Positions 7,955 through 15,376 of a DNA stretch of 22,086 nucleotides are shown in pieces. A program made the translations under genes and the position numbers. The notes below the pieces were generated by a model. That model saw only the letters and a list, made by a program, of their open reading frames with translations, was not told the DNA's origin and searched no databases. This DNA is from CAZMGG01 sp964565715. GTDB lineage: Bacteria; Planctomycetota; UBA1135; UBA2386. Every line of letters starts with the position of its first letter. Position 1 is the stretch's first letter. Where the stretch lies: positions 1-22,086 of the forward strand of contig CAZMGG010000097.1 of assembly GCA_964565715.1 (NCBI GenBank). Reading direction: 5' to 3'.

Positions 7955-9964
7955 TCAAGCCTCGGCTTCGGGACCCTGGCCGAGCAGGCCGCCGATGGTC
8001 TGCAGCAGCAGATCCCGGTCGATCGGCTTGCTGGCGAACTCGGTGCAGCCCGCGGCGAGGCACTTCTCGCGGTCGCCGGACATGGCGTTGGCGGTCAGCG
8101 CCACGATCGGGCGCTGGAAGCCCTGCCGGCGCAGCTCGCCGGTGGCCTGGTAGCCGTCCATCACCGGCATCTGCATGTCCATCAGCACGAGGTCGAAGGG
8201 CGTGCCGGTGTTCTCGGCCTGCATGGCCATGATGACCGCCGCCTGGCCGTTGGGGGCGATGGTGACCTGGGCGCCGGCCTTGCGCAGCAGGAAGGAGATG
8301 AGCCGCTGGTTGTCCGGTCCGTCCTCGGCCAGCAGCAGGTTGGCGCGCAGGTTGACCTTGCCCTTGCGGTCGCGCTTGCGCTGGTCGTTGCGGGACAGCA
8401 GGGTCTCGCTGACGCCGTAGAGGAGTTCCGAGCCGGCGGCCGGGTCGGCCTTCACCGTGACCCGGAAGGTGCTGCCGACGCCGGGCTCGCTCTCGACCTC
8501 GATGTCGCCGCCCAGCATCTCCGCCAGCCGCTTGCTGATGCTGAGGCCCAGCCCGGTGCCGCCGAAGCGGCGGGTGGTGGAGCTGTCGGCCTGCTCGAAC
8601 GGCCGGAACAGCCGACCGACCTGCTCCGGCGTCATGCCGATGCCGGTGTCGACCAGCTCGAAGCACAGCCGCGGCTCGCCGAGCAGGGACTGCTCGTGCC
8701 GCATGCGCAGGGTCACCGAACCCAGCTCGGTGAACTTGATCGCGTTGCCGCAGAGGTTGATCAGGATCTGGCGCAGGCGGGTCGGGTCGCTGCGCACCAG
8801 GCTCGGCAGGGGGCACTGGAAGTCGGTGTCGAGGCGCAGCCGCTTGGCCTCCGCCCGCACCCGCATCAGCGACACCACGTCGGCCAGGATCTGCACCGGC
8901 GAGCAGGGCACGCACTCCACGGTGAGCTTGCCAGCCTCGATCTTCGACAGGTCCAGGATGTCGTTGATCAGGCTCATCAGGTGCGAGCCGTTGCGCAGGA
9001 TCGTCGCCACCGCCGACTTGCGGTCCTCGGCGGTGAGGGAGGCATCGAGCAGGTTCTCGGCGTAGCCGAGGATCGCGGTCATCGGCGTCCGGATCTCGTG
9101 GCTCATGTTGGCCAGGAACTCGGACTTGGAGCTGCTGGCGGCCTCGGCCAGGTGCTTGGCCTGCTCGGCTTCGTGCTTGGCCTCGGCCAGCTTGATGTTC
9201 GCCGACTCGATCTGGCTCGTGTAGAGCAGCACGTCGCGCTCGGCGTTCTTCTCCTCGGTGATGTCGCGGATGACGCCGCAGAAGAGCGGCTCGTCGGACA
9301 GGCCGACGCGCGTCACGGTCAGCGAGATCGGGAACGTCGTGCCGTCGGCGCGGACCGCCTGCTCCTCCCGCGGGAAGTCCAGGATCTTGGCGATCCCGGT
9401 CTGCAGGTGCCGCAGCATGTAGTCGTCGTGCTTCCGGCTGTGGGGCTCCGGCATCAGCATGCTGACGTTGCGGCCGATCACCGCCGTCGCCGCATGACCG
9501 AACATCCGTTCGGCGGCCGGGTTGAACGTCTGGATGATGCCCCGGTGGTTGATCGTGATGATGCCGTCGGCCGCCGACTCGATGACCGCCCGGGTCTTCG
9601 CCTCGTTGCGCACCATCCGGTCGAGGCTGTGGTTGAGGGTGTCGGCGACGAACTGGAACTCGCGGGTGCGCTGGTCCGGCATCCGGGCCGCGTTGCAGTC
9701 CATGGCGCACTGTTCCATGGTCTCGATCAGGACGCCGATCGGACGCACGACATGGCGGCGGATCAGCCAGCGCACCGCCAGCCAGAGGGCGCCGAAGGCG
9801 GCCAGCAGGACCGGGTAGAACGGCAGCAGCCGGCCGGGGTACTCCGCGGTCTGCAGGGCCATCCAGCCGGCGGCGCCCGCACCCACCCCGGCCAGCACCA
9901 GGGCTGGCTTGAGCACGGCGCTGGTCAGGTCGGGCGGTCGATCGGTTGGCTTGCGGATGCGCAC
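7955..9964 (-). CDS. Hybrid sensor histidine kinase (2 TM, PAS, HisKA, HATPase, receiver)
   Basis: A 669-residue membrane-bound hybrid kinase starting at GTG 9964. Order of parts: two transmembrane helices (about 17-38 and 47-67) with almost no periplasmic loop, so sensing is probably intramembrane or cytoplasmic; a linker; a PAS domain (about 120-240, ending in the typical DITEEKNAER); a coiled coil (about 245-280, rich in A/E/K); HisKA with phospho-acceptor H289 in NMSHEIRTPM; HATPase_c with N-box around N408 (NLCGNAIKF), G1 DTGIGM (439-444) and G2 GGTGLGL (468-474); and a C-terminal receiver with acidic pair E547/D548, phospho-acceptor D596 in LVLMDMQMP, and K646 in SKPID. All catalytic residues are intact. 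No separate response regulator or Hpt gene is in the window, so the output partner is elsewhere. It lies 31 bp upstream of mdh. Confidence 0.95.
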   Translation of the reverse strand: MRIRKPTDRPPDLTSAVLKPALVLAGVGAGAAGWMALQTAEYPGRLLPFYPVLLAAFGALWLAVRWLIRRHVVRPIGVLIETMEQCAMDCNAARMPDQRTREFQFVADTLNHSLDRMVRNEAKTRAVIESAADGIITINHRGIIQTFNPAAERMFGHAATAVIGRNVSMLMPEPHSRKHDDYMLRHLQTGIAKILDFPREEQAVRADGTTFPISLTVTRVGLSDEPLFCGVIRDITEEKNAERDVLLYTSQIESANIKLAEAKHEAEQAKHLAEAASSSKSEFLANMSHEIRTPMTAILGYAENLLDASLTAEDRKSAVATILRNGSHLMSLINDILDLSKIEAGKLTVECVPCSPVQILADVVSLMRVRAEAKRLRLDTDFQCPLPSLVRSDPTRLRQILINLCGNAIKFTELGSVTLRMRHEQSLLGEPRLCFELVDTGIGMTPEQVGRLFRPFEQADSSTTRRFGGTGLGLSISKRLAEMLGGDIEVESEPGVGSTFRVTVKADPAAGSELLYGVSETLLSRNDQRKRDRKGKVNLRANLLLAEDGPDNQRLISFLLRKAGAQVTIAPNGQAAVIMAMQAENTGTPFDLVLMDMQMPVMDGYQATGELRRQGFQRPIVALTANAMSGDREKCLAAGCTEFASKPIDRDLLLQTIGGLLGQGPEAEA

Positions 9965-10088
9965 GGTGTGGCTCGACCCCGGGTTGGCGAGAGGGTCCTC
10001 GCCTTGTTCGGCAGGGCGCCGGTCGCGGCTGAACCGCCAGTGGGGCGGGTGCGGACCGATCGATGGGGCCGATCCGGCGCCGCCGGAC

Positions 10089-10388
10089 TCAGGCCTCGGG
10101 TTCGCCCTGGACCATCAGGTGCTGGGCCACCAGCGGGGTCAGTTCCTCGTCCCAGACCCGTCGGAACTCAGGGTGCCGAAGGCACACCTCACAGGCGCGG
10201 CGGTTTTCGAAGGCCGAGAACAGCGCCAGGTTGTAGCCCTGTCCGTCCGCCACCAGGTTGTGGGTCACGGCGAAGTGCTCCACGCCGGGCAGGCTCTCCA
10301 CCAGGGCCTGCAGGGCGGTGCGCGCGCCTCGCACCCGGTCGAGGGTGATGCCCGCCTTCAGCCGGAACAGGATCACGCAGTGGAACAT
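10089..10388 (-). CDS. Dabb-family (stress-responsive alpha/beta barrel) small protein
   Basis: A 99-residue protein beginning MFHCVILFRLKAGIT, with the central VEHFAVTHNLV and YNLALFSAFENRRACEVCLRHPEF segments and a C-terminal VAQHLMV. This is the dimeric ferredoxin-like alpha/beta-barrel (Dabb) pattern: an initial hydrophobic strand with His, a middle strand, and a Y-hP-x-H/F element. Family members are small cytosolic proteins of mostly unknown role, some enzymes. ATG 10388 is chosen because the first beta strand starts with it; the frame stays open to 10436, but that would overlap the hairpin downstream of the DUF2203 gene. The nearest downstream gene, the kinase, starts 124 bp away. Confidence 0.82.
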   Translation of the reverse strand: MFHCVILFRLKAGITLDRVRGARTALQALVESLPGVEHFAVTHNLVADGQGYNLALFSAFENRRACEVCLRHPEFRRVWDEELTPLVAQHLMVQGEPEA

Positions 10389-10432
10389 GGGCCGGCATGG
10401 TGGCGCAACGGCGACACGGCCGCCAGGAAACA

Positions 10433-10466
10433 CCACGGGCCAGCCACCGAGGTGACTGGCCCGTGG
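10433..10466 (-). terminator. Strong hairpin downstream of the DUF2203 gene (candidate terminator)
   Basis: CCACGGGCCAG (10433-10443) is perfectly complementary to CTGGCCCGTGG (10456-10466). The 12-base interior can add three more pairs after one mismatch. It starts 29 bases past the DUF2203 stop on the minus strand. The run after it on that strand is only weakly U-rich (GTGTTTCC), so it may act as a GC-type terminator or an RNA-stabilising stem. Confidence 0.6.
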
Positions 10467-10494
10467 AGGGGTGTCGGGGACCGGCTGCGGCCGG

Positions 10495-10896
10495 TCAGGC
10501 GGTCTTGATCTTGAGCGGCCGCCGGTGGTCCAGCTCCTGGCCGACCTGGTGGCCGTGGCAGATCGAGGTCTCGCCTTCCTGCCAGCAGAACACCACGGCG
10601 CCGGTCCGGCTCTGGCCCGGAACGTGGATCGTCAGCGGCGTCTGCCGGAGGACCGTCATGCCGAGGTCCTCGAACTCCAGGCGGCAGCGCCGGAGGGCCT
10701 CGTCGTGCTCGAAGATCTGGGCGTCGAGTTCGGCCAGGCTCTGGGTGAGCCCCTCGGGGGTCCGGGCGGACTCGAGCCGCTCGCGCAGCCCGTCCAGTTC
10801 CCGGCGGCGACGCCGCCGTTCGGTCATCTCCGCGGCGATCCCCCGCACCAGGGGCAGGACCGCGTTGGCTTCGTGCAAGGTGTAGACGCGCTTCAT
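10495..10896 (-). CDS. DUF2203-family protein
   Basis: A 133-residue soluble protein. The N-terminus VYTLHEANAVLPLVRGI and the C-terminal block AVVFCWQEGETSICHGHQVG followed by RRPL match the DUF2203 family, whose members share an EAN-xLLP start and a VxFCWxxGE centre. The middle (about 24-75) is a charged helical or coiled-coil region with an arginine run. The conserved Cys, Trp and His residues suggest metal or ligand binding, but no function is established that I know of. A Shine-Dalgarno, GGGAGGAG, precedes ATG 10896 by 3 bases. The gene diverges from ETF-QO across 221 bp that contain dyad symmetries. A strong hairpin follows the stop. Confidence 0.88.
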   Translation of the reverse strand: MKRVYTLHEANAVLPLVRGIAAEMTERRRRRRELDGLRERLESARTPEGLTQSLAELDAQIFEHDEALRRCRLEFEDLGMTVLRQTPLTIHVPGQSRTGAVVFCWQEGETSICHGHQVGQELDHRRPLKIKTA

Positions 10897-10899
10897 GGG

Positions 10900-10907
10900 C
10901 TCCTCCC
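10900..10907 (-). promoter_or_regulatory. Shine-Dalgarno of the DUF2203 gene
   Basis: On the minus strand GGGAGGAG precedes ATG 10896 by 3 bases, one of few near-perfect ribosome binding sites in the window. Confidence 0.8.
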
Positions 10908-10986
10908 GCTCCAGTCTTGCCTGTGGTCCCCGTTCGGTTCACAGTGGATCGAGCCGAGGGGCCGCTGCCGGACTGGCGGCGAGTTC

Positions 10987-11029
10987 AGTGGCACTAGTGA
11001 GACACCGGTGCTCGGTAACCAAGAGCGCC
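10987..11029. promoter_or_regulatory. Cluster of dyad symmetries between divergent genes (candidate operator)
   Basis: Two 8-bp perfect palindromes of the form CACnnGTG, CACTAGTG (10992-10999) and CACCGGTG (11003-11010), start 11 bp apart, about one helical turn. The first is nested in AGTG-G-CACT (10987-10995). They are followed by GGTGCTC (11007-11013) pairing with GAGCGCC (11023-11029), one wobble. The position between the DUF2203 and ETF-QO starts suits a shared operator; no binding protein can be named. Confidence 0.3.
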
Positions 11030-11117
11030 GTCCGCGGTTCCGCCGTGGCATCGGTGTCGCGCGTGCTCTCGGTCGCCTTCCTTCCGCGCACCTCTCCCTC
11101 CCCTTCCTGGACCGATC

Positions 11118-12830
11118 ATGGCCGACCGCGAGACGATGGACTTCGACGTGGTGATCGTCGGCGGAGGCCCGAGCGGCCTCGCCACCGCGATCCACCTCGC
11201 CAACCTGGTGGAACAGCACAACCAGCGGGTGCAGGCCGGCGGGCCGGGCGAGGCCATGGCCCCGGAGATCGTGCTGATCGAGAAGGGCAAGGAGATCGGC
11301 GCCCACGCGATCAGCGGCGCGGTGATGGACCCGAAGGGCCTCGATGCCCTGCTCCCCGACTGGCGCAAGCTGGGCGCGCCGATCGAGGCCGAGGTGCACG
11401 ACGACTACGCGTTGTGGCTCACCGCCGGCGGCGGTTTCAAGCTGCCGCTCACGCCGGGCCCGCTGAAGAACCACGGCAACTTCGTCGTCTCGCTCAACAA
11501 CCTGGTGCGCTGGCTCGGCGGCATCGCCGAGCAGAAGGGCATCCAGGTGTTCCCAGGCTTCCCCGGCCGTCAGCTCGTGCGCGACGGCAACGCGGTGAAG
11601 GGCGTGCAGCTGCAGGACGCCGGCGTCGACCGGCACGGCGAGCCGAAGGGCTCGTTCGAGCCCGGCGCCATCCTGGCCGGCAAGCTCACCGTGCTGGCCG
11701 AGGGCACCCGCGGCTCGCTGACCAAGCAGCTCGTCGCCGACCTGCGCCTGGATGGCCAGAACCCGCAGGTCTACGCGCTCGGCGTGAAGGAGGTCTGGGA
11801 GGTGCCCGAAGGCCAGTGTCCGCCGGGGCTCGTGGTCCACACCATGGGCCACCCGCTGGACAGCCGCACCTTCGGCGGCGGCTGGGTCTACGGCATGGCC
11901 AGGACCCGCGACGGCTTCAACCACGTGTCCGTGGGCCTGGTGGTCGGCCTCGACTACCAGAACCCCGCCACCGATCCGCACCGCCTGTTCCAGCAGTACA
12001 AGCTCCACCCGCGCATCGCCGCCTTCCTGAAGGGCGGCAAGATGGTGAGCTACGGTGCCAAGTCGCTGCCCGAGGGCGGCCTCTACTCGATGCCGCGGAT
12101 GTACGGCGACGGGTTCCTGATCGTCGGCGACTCGGCCGGCTACATGAACTCGATGCGGCTGAAGGGGATCCATCTGGCGTTGCGGTCGGGGATGCTGGCG
12201 GCCGAAACGGCCTTCCAGTGCCTCCTGAAGGGCGATTTCTCCGCCCGGAGCACGCAGCAGTACGACACGGCCTTCCGCGCCGACTGGATGCACGAGGAGA
12301 TGCGGTCCTGCCGCAACTTCCACCAGGGCTTCAGCAAGGGCCGCCTGTTCGGCCTCGCCAACGCCGGCTTCGCCCAGCTCTTCGGCGGCAAGGGTTTCCT
12401 GTTCGCCGACGCGATGTCCGGCAAGGCCGGGCACGAGTACATGCGCGAGATCGGCGAGTACTTCGGCGGCCGGGGCAAGCCGGCCCAGGACAAGCTGCCC
12501 CAGGACGGCACGCTCACCTTCGACAAGCTGACCGACGTCTACAACTCGGGAACGATCCACGAGGAGGACCAGCCCTGCCACCTGGTCGTCACCCAGCCGG
12601 ACCTGTGCTCGACCCGGTGCGTGGAGGAGTTCGGCAACCCCTGCCAGCATTTCTGCCCGGCCGCGGTCTACGAGATGGAGGAGAAGCCGGGCACCAGGCA
12701 CGGCATCGACCTCAAGATCAACGCCAGCAACTGCGTGCACTGCAAGACCTGCGACATCATGGATCCCTACCAGGTGATCAACTGGGTCACCCCGGAGGGC
12801 GGCGGCGGCCCCAGCTACAAGCACCTGTAG
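11118..12830 (+). CDS. Electron-transfer flavoprotein:ubiquinone oxidoreductase (ETF-QO)
   Basis: ETF-QO takes electrons from reduced electron-transfer flavoprotein, fed by fatty-acid and amino-acid dehydrogenases, and passes them through FAD and a 4Fe-4S cluster to the quinone pool at the membrane. The protein is 570 residues. Its FAD-binding motif is FDVVIVGGGPSGLATAIHLA (9-28), and EKGKEIGAHAISGAVMDPKG follows as in the mitochondrial and bacterial enzymes. The second FAD motif is LIVGDSAGYMN. The C-terminal ferredoxin-like domain carries C513 (HFCPA) and C539, C542 and C545 (NCVHCKTC), and ends with the family-typical PEGGGGPSYKHL. All cluster ligands are present. The leader lacks a Shine-Dalgarno and is pyrimidine-rich (11076-11108). 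The etfAB genes are not in the window. It converges on the methyltransferase-like gene. Confidence 0.97.
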   Translation: MADRETMDFDVVIVGGGPSGLATAIHLANLVEQHNQRVQAGGPGEAMAPEIVLIEKGKEIGAHAISGAVMDPKGLDALLPDWRKLGAPIEAEVHDDYALWLTAGGGFKLPLTPGPLKNHGNFVVSLNNLVRWLGGIAEQKGIQVFPGFPGRQLVRDGNAVKGVQLQDAGVDRHGEPKGSFEPGAILAGKLTVLAEGTRGSLTKQLVADLRLDGQNPQVYALGVKEVWEVPEGQCPPGLVVHTMGHPLDSRTFGGGWVYGMARTRDGFNHVSVGLVVGLDYQNPATDPHRLFQQYKLHPRIAAFLKGGKMVSYGAKSLPEGGLYSMPRMYGDGFLIVGDSAGYMNSMRLKGIHLALRSGMLAAETAFQCLLKGDFSARSTQQYDTAFRADWMHEEMRSCRNFHQGFSKGRLFGLANAGFAQLFGGKGFLFADAMSGKAGHEYMREIGEYFGGRGKPAQDKLPQDGTLTFDKLTDVYNSGTIHEEDQPCHLVVTQPDLCSTRCVEEFGNPCQHFCPAAVYEMEEKPGTRHGIDLKINASNCVHCKTCDIMDPYQVINWVTPEGGGGPSYKHL

Positions 12831-12866
12831 GCAGGCGGGGGAAGAAGTGGTGGCGGCCGTTCCGCA

Positions 12867-12882
12867 AACCGTGCCCACGGTT
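12867..12882 (+). terminator. Small hairpin downstream of ETF-QO
   Basis: AACCGT (12867-12872) and ACGGTT (12877-12882) form a 6-bp stem with a GCCC loop, 37 bases after the ETF-QO stop. No U-tract follows. It is a weak terminator candidate only. Confidence 0.3.
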
Positions 12883-12989
12883 GTCCCACCCTCGGTCCTG
12901 TCTCGGTTGCTCGTCAGGAGTCGTCGCGCGGAACGGCGCGCCACCACGAGGAGTGGATCGAGGGCGCGCTTTCCGTCCAAAAATCATGA

Positions 12990-13008
12990 CGATCCGTCAA
13001 CCGGATCG
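12990..13008 (-). terminator. Hairpin in the 239-bp ETF-QO / methyltransferase intergenic region
   Basis: CGATCCG (12990-12996) pairs with CGGATCG (13002-13008) around a 5-base loop. Read on the minus strand, a run of five T lies a few bases after the stem (complement of 12979-12983), which suits termination of the methyltransferase-like transcript. Apart from the hairpins listed, I see no gene in 12831-13069. Confidence 0.4.
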
Positions 13009-13057
13009 CGACCTGGCCGCCGGCTCCCTGACCTAACTTCATCTCTAGAAGTGGCTT

Positions 13058-13070
13058 AGGGAGAATCCCT
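13058..13070. repeat. Short perfect stem overlapping the methyltransferase stop codon
   Basis: AGGGA (13058-13062) and TCCCT (13066-13070) form a 5-bp stem with a GAA loop that reaches into the TGA stop of the minus-strand gene (13070-13072). GCT and AGC add three outer pairs after a mismatch. The function is unknown. Confidence 0.3.
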
Positions 13071-13759
13071 CAGCGCATCGCGCTGACCCGCGTCCGGTGG
13101 ATCACCACCTCGGTGGTCGCGGTGGTCTGCAGCCGGTGCGCCAGCGCGCGCCCCAGTTCGGCGCCCGCCTTCAGGGACAGGCCGAGCGGGGCCGCCAGCA
13201 GGTCCACCAGGTCCTGGGGCGTTCCCAGGGCCAGCAGATGCACCCCGAGCGCCGCGGTGACCCGCCGCAACCCCGCCTGCCGCAGGCTCTGGGCCAGGTC
13301 CTCCTCGGCCGGGCCCCGCAGCGGCGCCAGGTCCATCGGTTCCGCCAGCTCGGCGAGGCAGGCCGCCAGGTCCGGTGAGAACTCGGTGCCCGGCAGGTCG
13401 ACCACGAGCCGGCCGCCCGGCCGCAGGTTGGCCCGGGCCAGGGTGCCCCAGTGCTGCAGCGGCCAGCGCGGCAGGCCCAGCGGGCAGCAGACCATCACGT
13501 CGAAGGCGCCGAAGCGCTCGTCGCCGCCGGGCATCATCGCCAGCACCTCCACCTGCGGCGCCTTGGCGTCGGCGATCTTCTCCGCCAGCGACCGGTCCGG
13601 CTCGACCACCAGCAGCGAACCCTTGGGGCCGACCTGCGCCGCCAGCGCCCGGGCGTGATGCGCCGACGCCGCGCACAGGAGCAGCGCGCGATCGTTGCGC
13701 CGCGGTTCCACCAGCCCCAGGGCGGCTCCGAACCACGGGTGCGGACCGAAGTCGGCCAT
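13070..13759 (-). CDS. Class I SAM-dependent methyltransferase-like protein (RsmC-like fold)
   Basis: A 229-residue protein with the strand-helix order of a Rossmann-fold methyltransferase: ALLLCAASAHHARALAAQVG (motif I region, 25-44), SLLVVEPDRSLAEKIADA (acidic end of strand 2, about E53-D55), FDVMVCCPLGLP (motif IV region), and LRPGGRLVVDLPG (post-IV strand, 112-124). CCPLG sits where RsmC- or small-domain methyltransferases have an N/D-PP-F/Y motif. Motif I lacks the usual GxGxG and reads CAASAHH. The protein therefore may be a divergent or inactive methyltransferase; the substrate is unknown. Its start is 30 bp from the divergent glpD start. The downstream region contains two hairpins before the convergent ETF-QO gene. 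Confidence 0.65.
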   Translation of the reverse strand: MADFGPHPWFGAALGLVEPRRNDRALLLCAASAHHARALAAQVGPKGSLLVVEPDRSLAEKIADAKAPQVEVLAMMPGGDERFGAFDVMVCCPLGLPRWPLQHWGTLARANLRPGGRLVVDLPGTEFSPDLAACLAELAEPMDLAPLRGPAEEDLAQSLRQAGLRRVTAALGVHLLALGTPQDLVDLLAAPLGLSLKAGAELGRALAHRLQTTATTEVVIHRTRVSAMR

Positions 13760-13789
13760 GCGGGGGCAGCGTAGCCGACGCGCTGGTGC

Positions 13790-15376
13790 ATGGCGCGGGG
13801 CGAGGCGTCATACTCGCCCGGGGTGCGTACCGATCCGCGGGAGCTGGCCGACCAGACCTTCGACCTGCTGGTCGTGGGCGGCGGCATCCATGGCGCGGCC
13901 GTCGCCCGCGATGCCGCCCTGCGTGGGGCGACCGTGCTGCTGGTGGAGGCCCACGACTTCGCCGCGGGCACCAGTTCGCGCAGTTCCCGGCTCGTGCACG
14001 GCGGCCTGCGCTACCTCCGGCAGGGCGCCTTCGGCCTCGTCCGCGAGGCCCTGCACGAACGGGAGCGCCTGCTGCGCCTCTGCCCGCACCTGGTGCGGCC
14101 GGTGCCGATGGTCATGCCGTTCTTCCAGGATGGCCCGGGCTCCCGCTGGCTCACCCGCCTTGGGGTGCAGGTCTACGGCTGGATCGGCGGCCGCAGCACC
14201 CTGCCGGGACCCCAGGGCCTCGCGCCGAAGGACGCGCTGGCCGCCTTCCCCGGCCTGCGCGCCCGCGGGCTCCGCGGCGCCGTCCGCTTCTTCGACGCGG
14301 CCACCCAGGACGCCCGGCTCACGCTCGCCAACGTGCTGGCGGCCCGGCAGGCCGGTGCCCGCGTCGTGAACCACTGCGCCGCCGTTGGCCACGCCGCCGC
14401 GGGCACCCTCCTGCGCGACGGCCGCACCGGCGCCGAGGTGACCGTCCGCGCCCGCCACGTGGTCAACGCCGCCGGGCCCCGCGCCGACGCGGTGCGGCGC
14501 GCGTTCGACTGTCAGGGCCCCGACCTGGTCCGCACCAGCCGCGGCAGCCACCTGGTGCTGCCCGAGCGCCCCGGCGAGACCGCGCTCTGCGCCTTCCTGC
14601 CCGACCAGCGCATCCAGTTCGTCATCCCGCACCGCGACGGAACGCTGTGCGGCACCACCGAGGTGGACGAGGCGCCGGGGAACGCCGAGCCCACGGTGCC
14701 CGAGGCCGACCGACAGTACCTCCTGGACGCGCTCGGCTGGCTGCTCGATCCGGCGCCCACGCCCGCCGACGTCCGCTTCGGCTACAGCGGCTGGCGCTCG
14801 CTGCCCACCGGCGCCGGGCCGCCCGGCGCCCTGCACCGCGAGGCGTTCGTCGTGCGCGAGCCCCTGAGCGACGCCACGCTGCACACCATCGTCGGCGGCA
14901 AGCTGACCACGCACCGCTCGTTCGCCGAGAAGGTGGTGGGCGAGGTGCTCGGGCTCCACGTGCCCTCGCCGACGCGCGACCTGCCGCTGCCCGGCGGCGA
15001 CGGTCCGCGCGAGGTGGGAGATCCGCTCTGGTGGCGGCACGGCTCCCGCACGCCGGCGGTGCGCGCGCTCGCCGGCGGCGACGCCGCGCTGCTGCAGCCG
15101 GTCTGCCCGCACCGGCCCTTCCTCGGCTGCGAGGTCCTCGACGCCGTGCAGGAACTCGGCGCGGTGACCCTCACCGACCTCGCCCTGCGCCGGCTCATGC
15201 ACAGCCAAGGACCGTGCCTGCAGTCCGACTGCCTGCGCGCGCTGCACGCGCTGCACTGCCGCGCCGGCGGCGCCGATTCGGGCCTCGAACACGACCTCGC
15301 CGCCCTGCAGGCCGAGGTCCAGCACCTGGCCGGCGCCGCGCTGCCGGTGCCGGCCACGGCGGAGGGCAGCCGATGA
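13790..15376 (+). CDS. glpD: FAD-dependent glycerol-3-phosphate dehydrogenase
   Basis: GlpD oxidises sn-glycerol 3-phosphate to dihydroxyacetone phosphate and reduces membrane quinone. The protein is 528 residues from ATG 13790. It has the FAD motif FDLLVVGGGIHGAAVARDAA (24-43), the family signature SSRLVHGGLRYL (65-76), the central IQFVIPHRDGTLCGTTEV block, and the IVGGKLTTHRSFAEKV motif that closes the FAD domain. A C-terminal DAO_C-type helical domain follows (about 395-500). GTG 13823 is a plausible alternative start that trims 11 poorly conserved residues. It diverges from the methyltransferase-like gene and overlaps the next gene by 4 bp (ATGA). No glycerol kinase or facilitator gene is nearby. 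Confidence 0.93.
   Translation: MARGEASYSPGVRTDPRELADQTFDLLVVGGGIHGAAVARDAALRGATVLLVEAHDFAAGTSSRSSRLVHGGLRYLRQGAFGLVREALHERERLLRLCPHLVRPVPMVMPFFQDGPGSRWLTRLGVQVYGWIGGRSTLPGPQGLAPKDALAAFPGLRARGLRGAVRFFDAATQDARLTLANVLAARQAGARVVNHCAAVGHAAAGTLLRDGRTGAEVTVRARHVVNAAGPRADAVRRAFDCQGPDLVRTSRGSHLVLPERPGETALCAFLPDQRIQFVIPHRDGTLCGTTEVDEAPGNAEPTVPEADRQYLLDALGWLLDPAPTPADVRFGYSGWRSLPTGAGPPGALHREAFVVREPLSDATLHTIVGGKLTTHRSFAEKVVGEVLGLHVPSPTRDLPLPGGDGPREVGDPLWWRHGSRTPAVRALAGGDAALLQPVCPHRPFLGCEVLDAVQELGAVTLTDLALRRLMHSQGPCLQSDCLRALHALHCRAGGADSGLEHDLAALQAEVQHLAGAALPVPATAEGSR

Noticed and set aside
10893..12980. Long antisense frame opposite ETF-QO (about 695 codons)
   Set aside because: The translation is His/Gln/Arg/Ala-rich with no domain and mirrors the codon bias of the real gene on the other strand.
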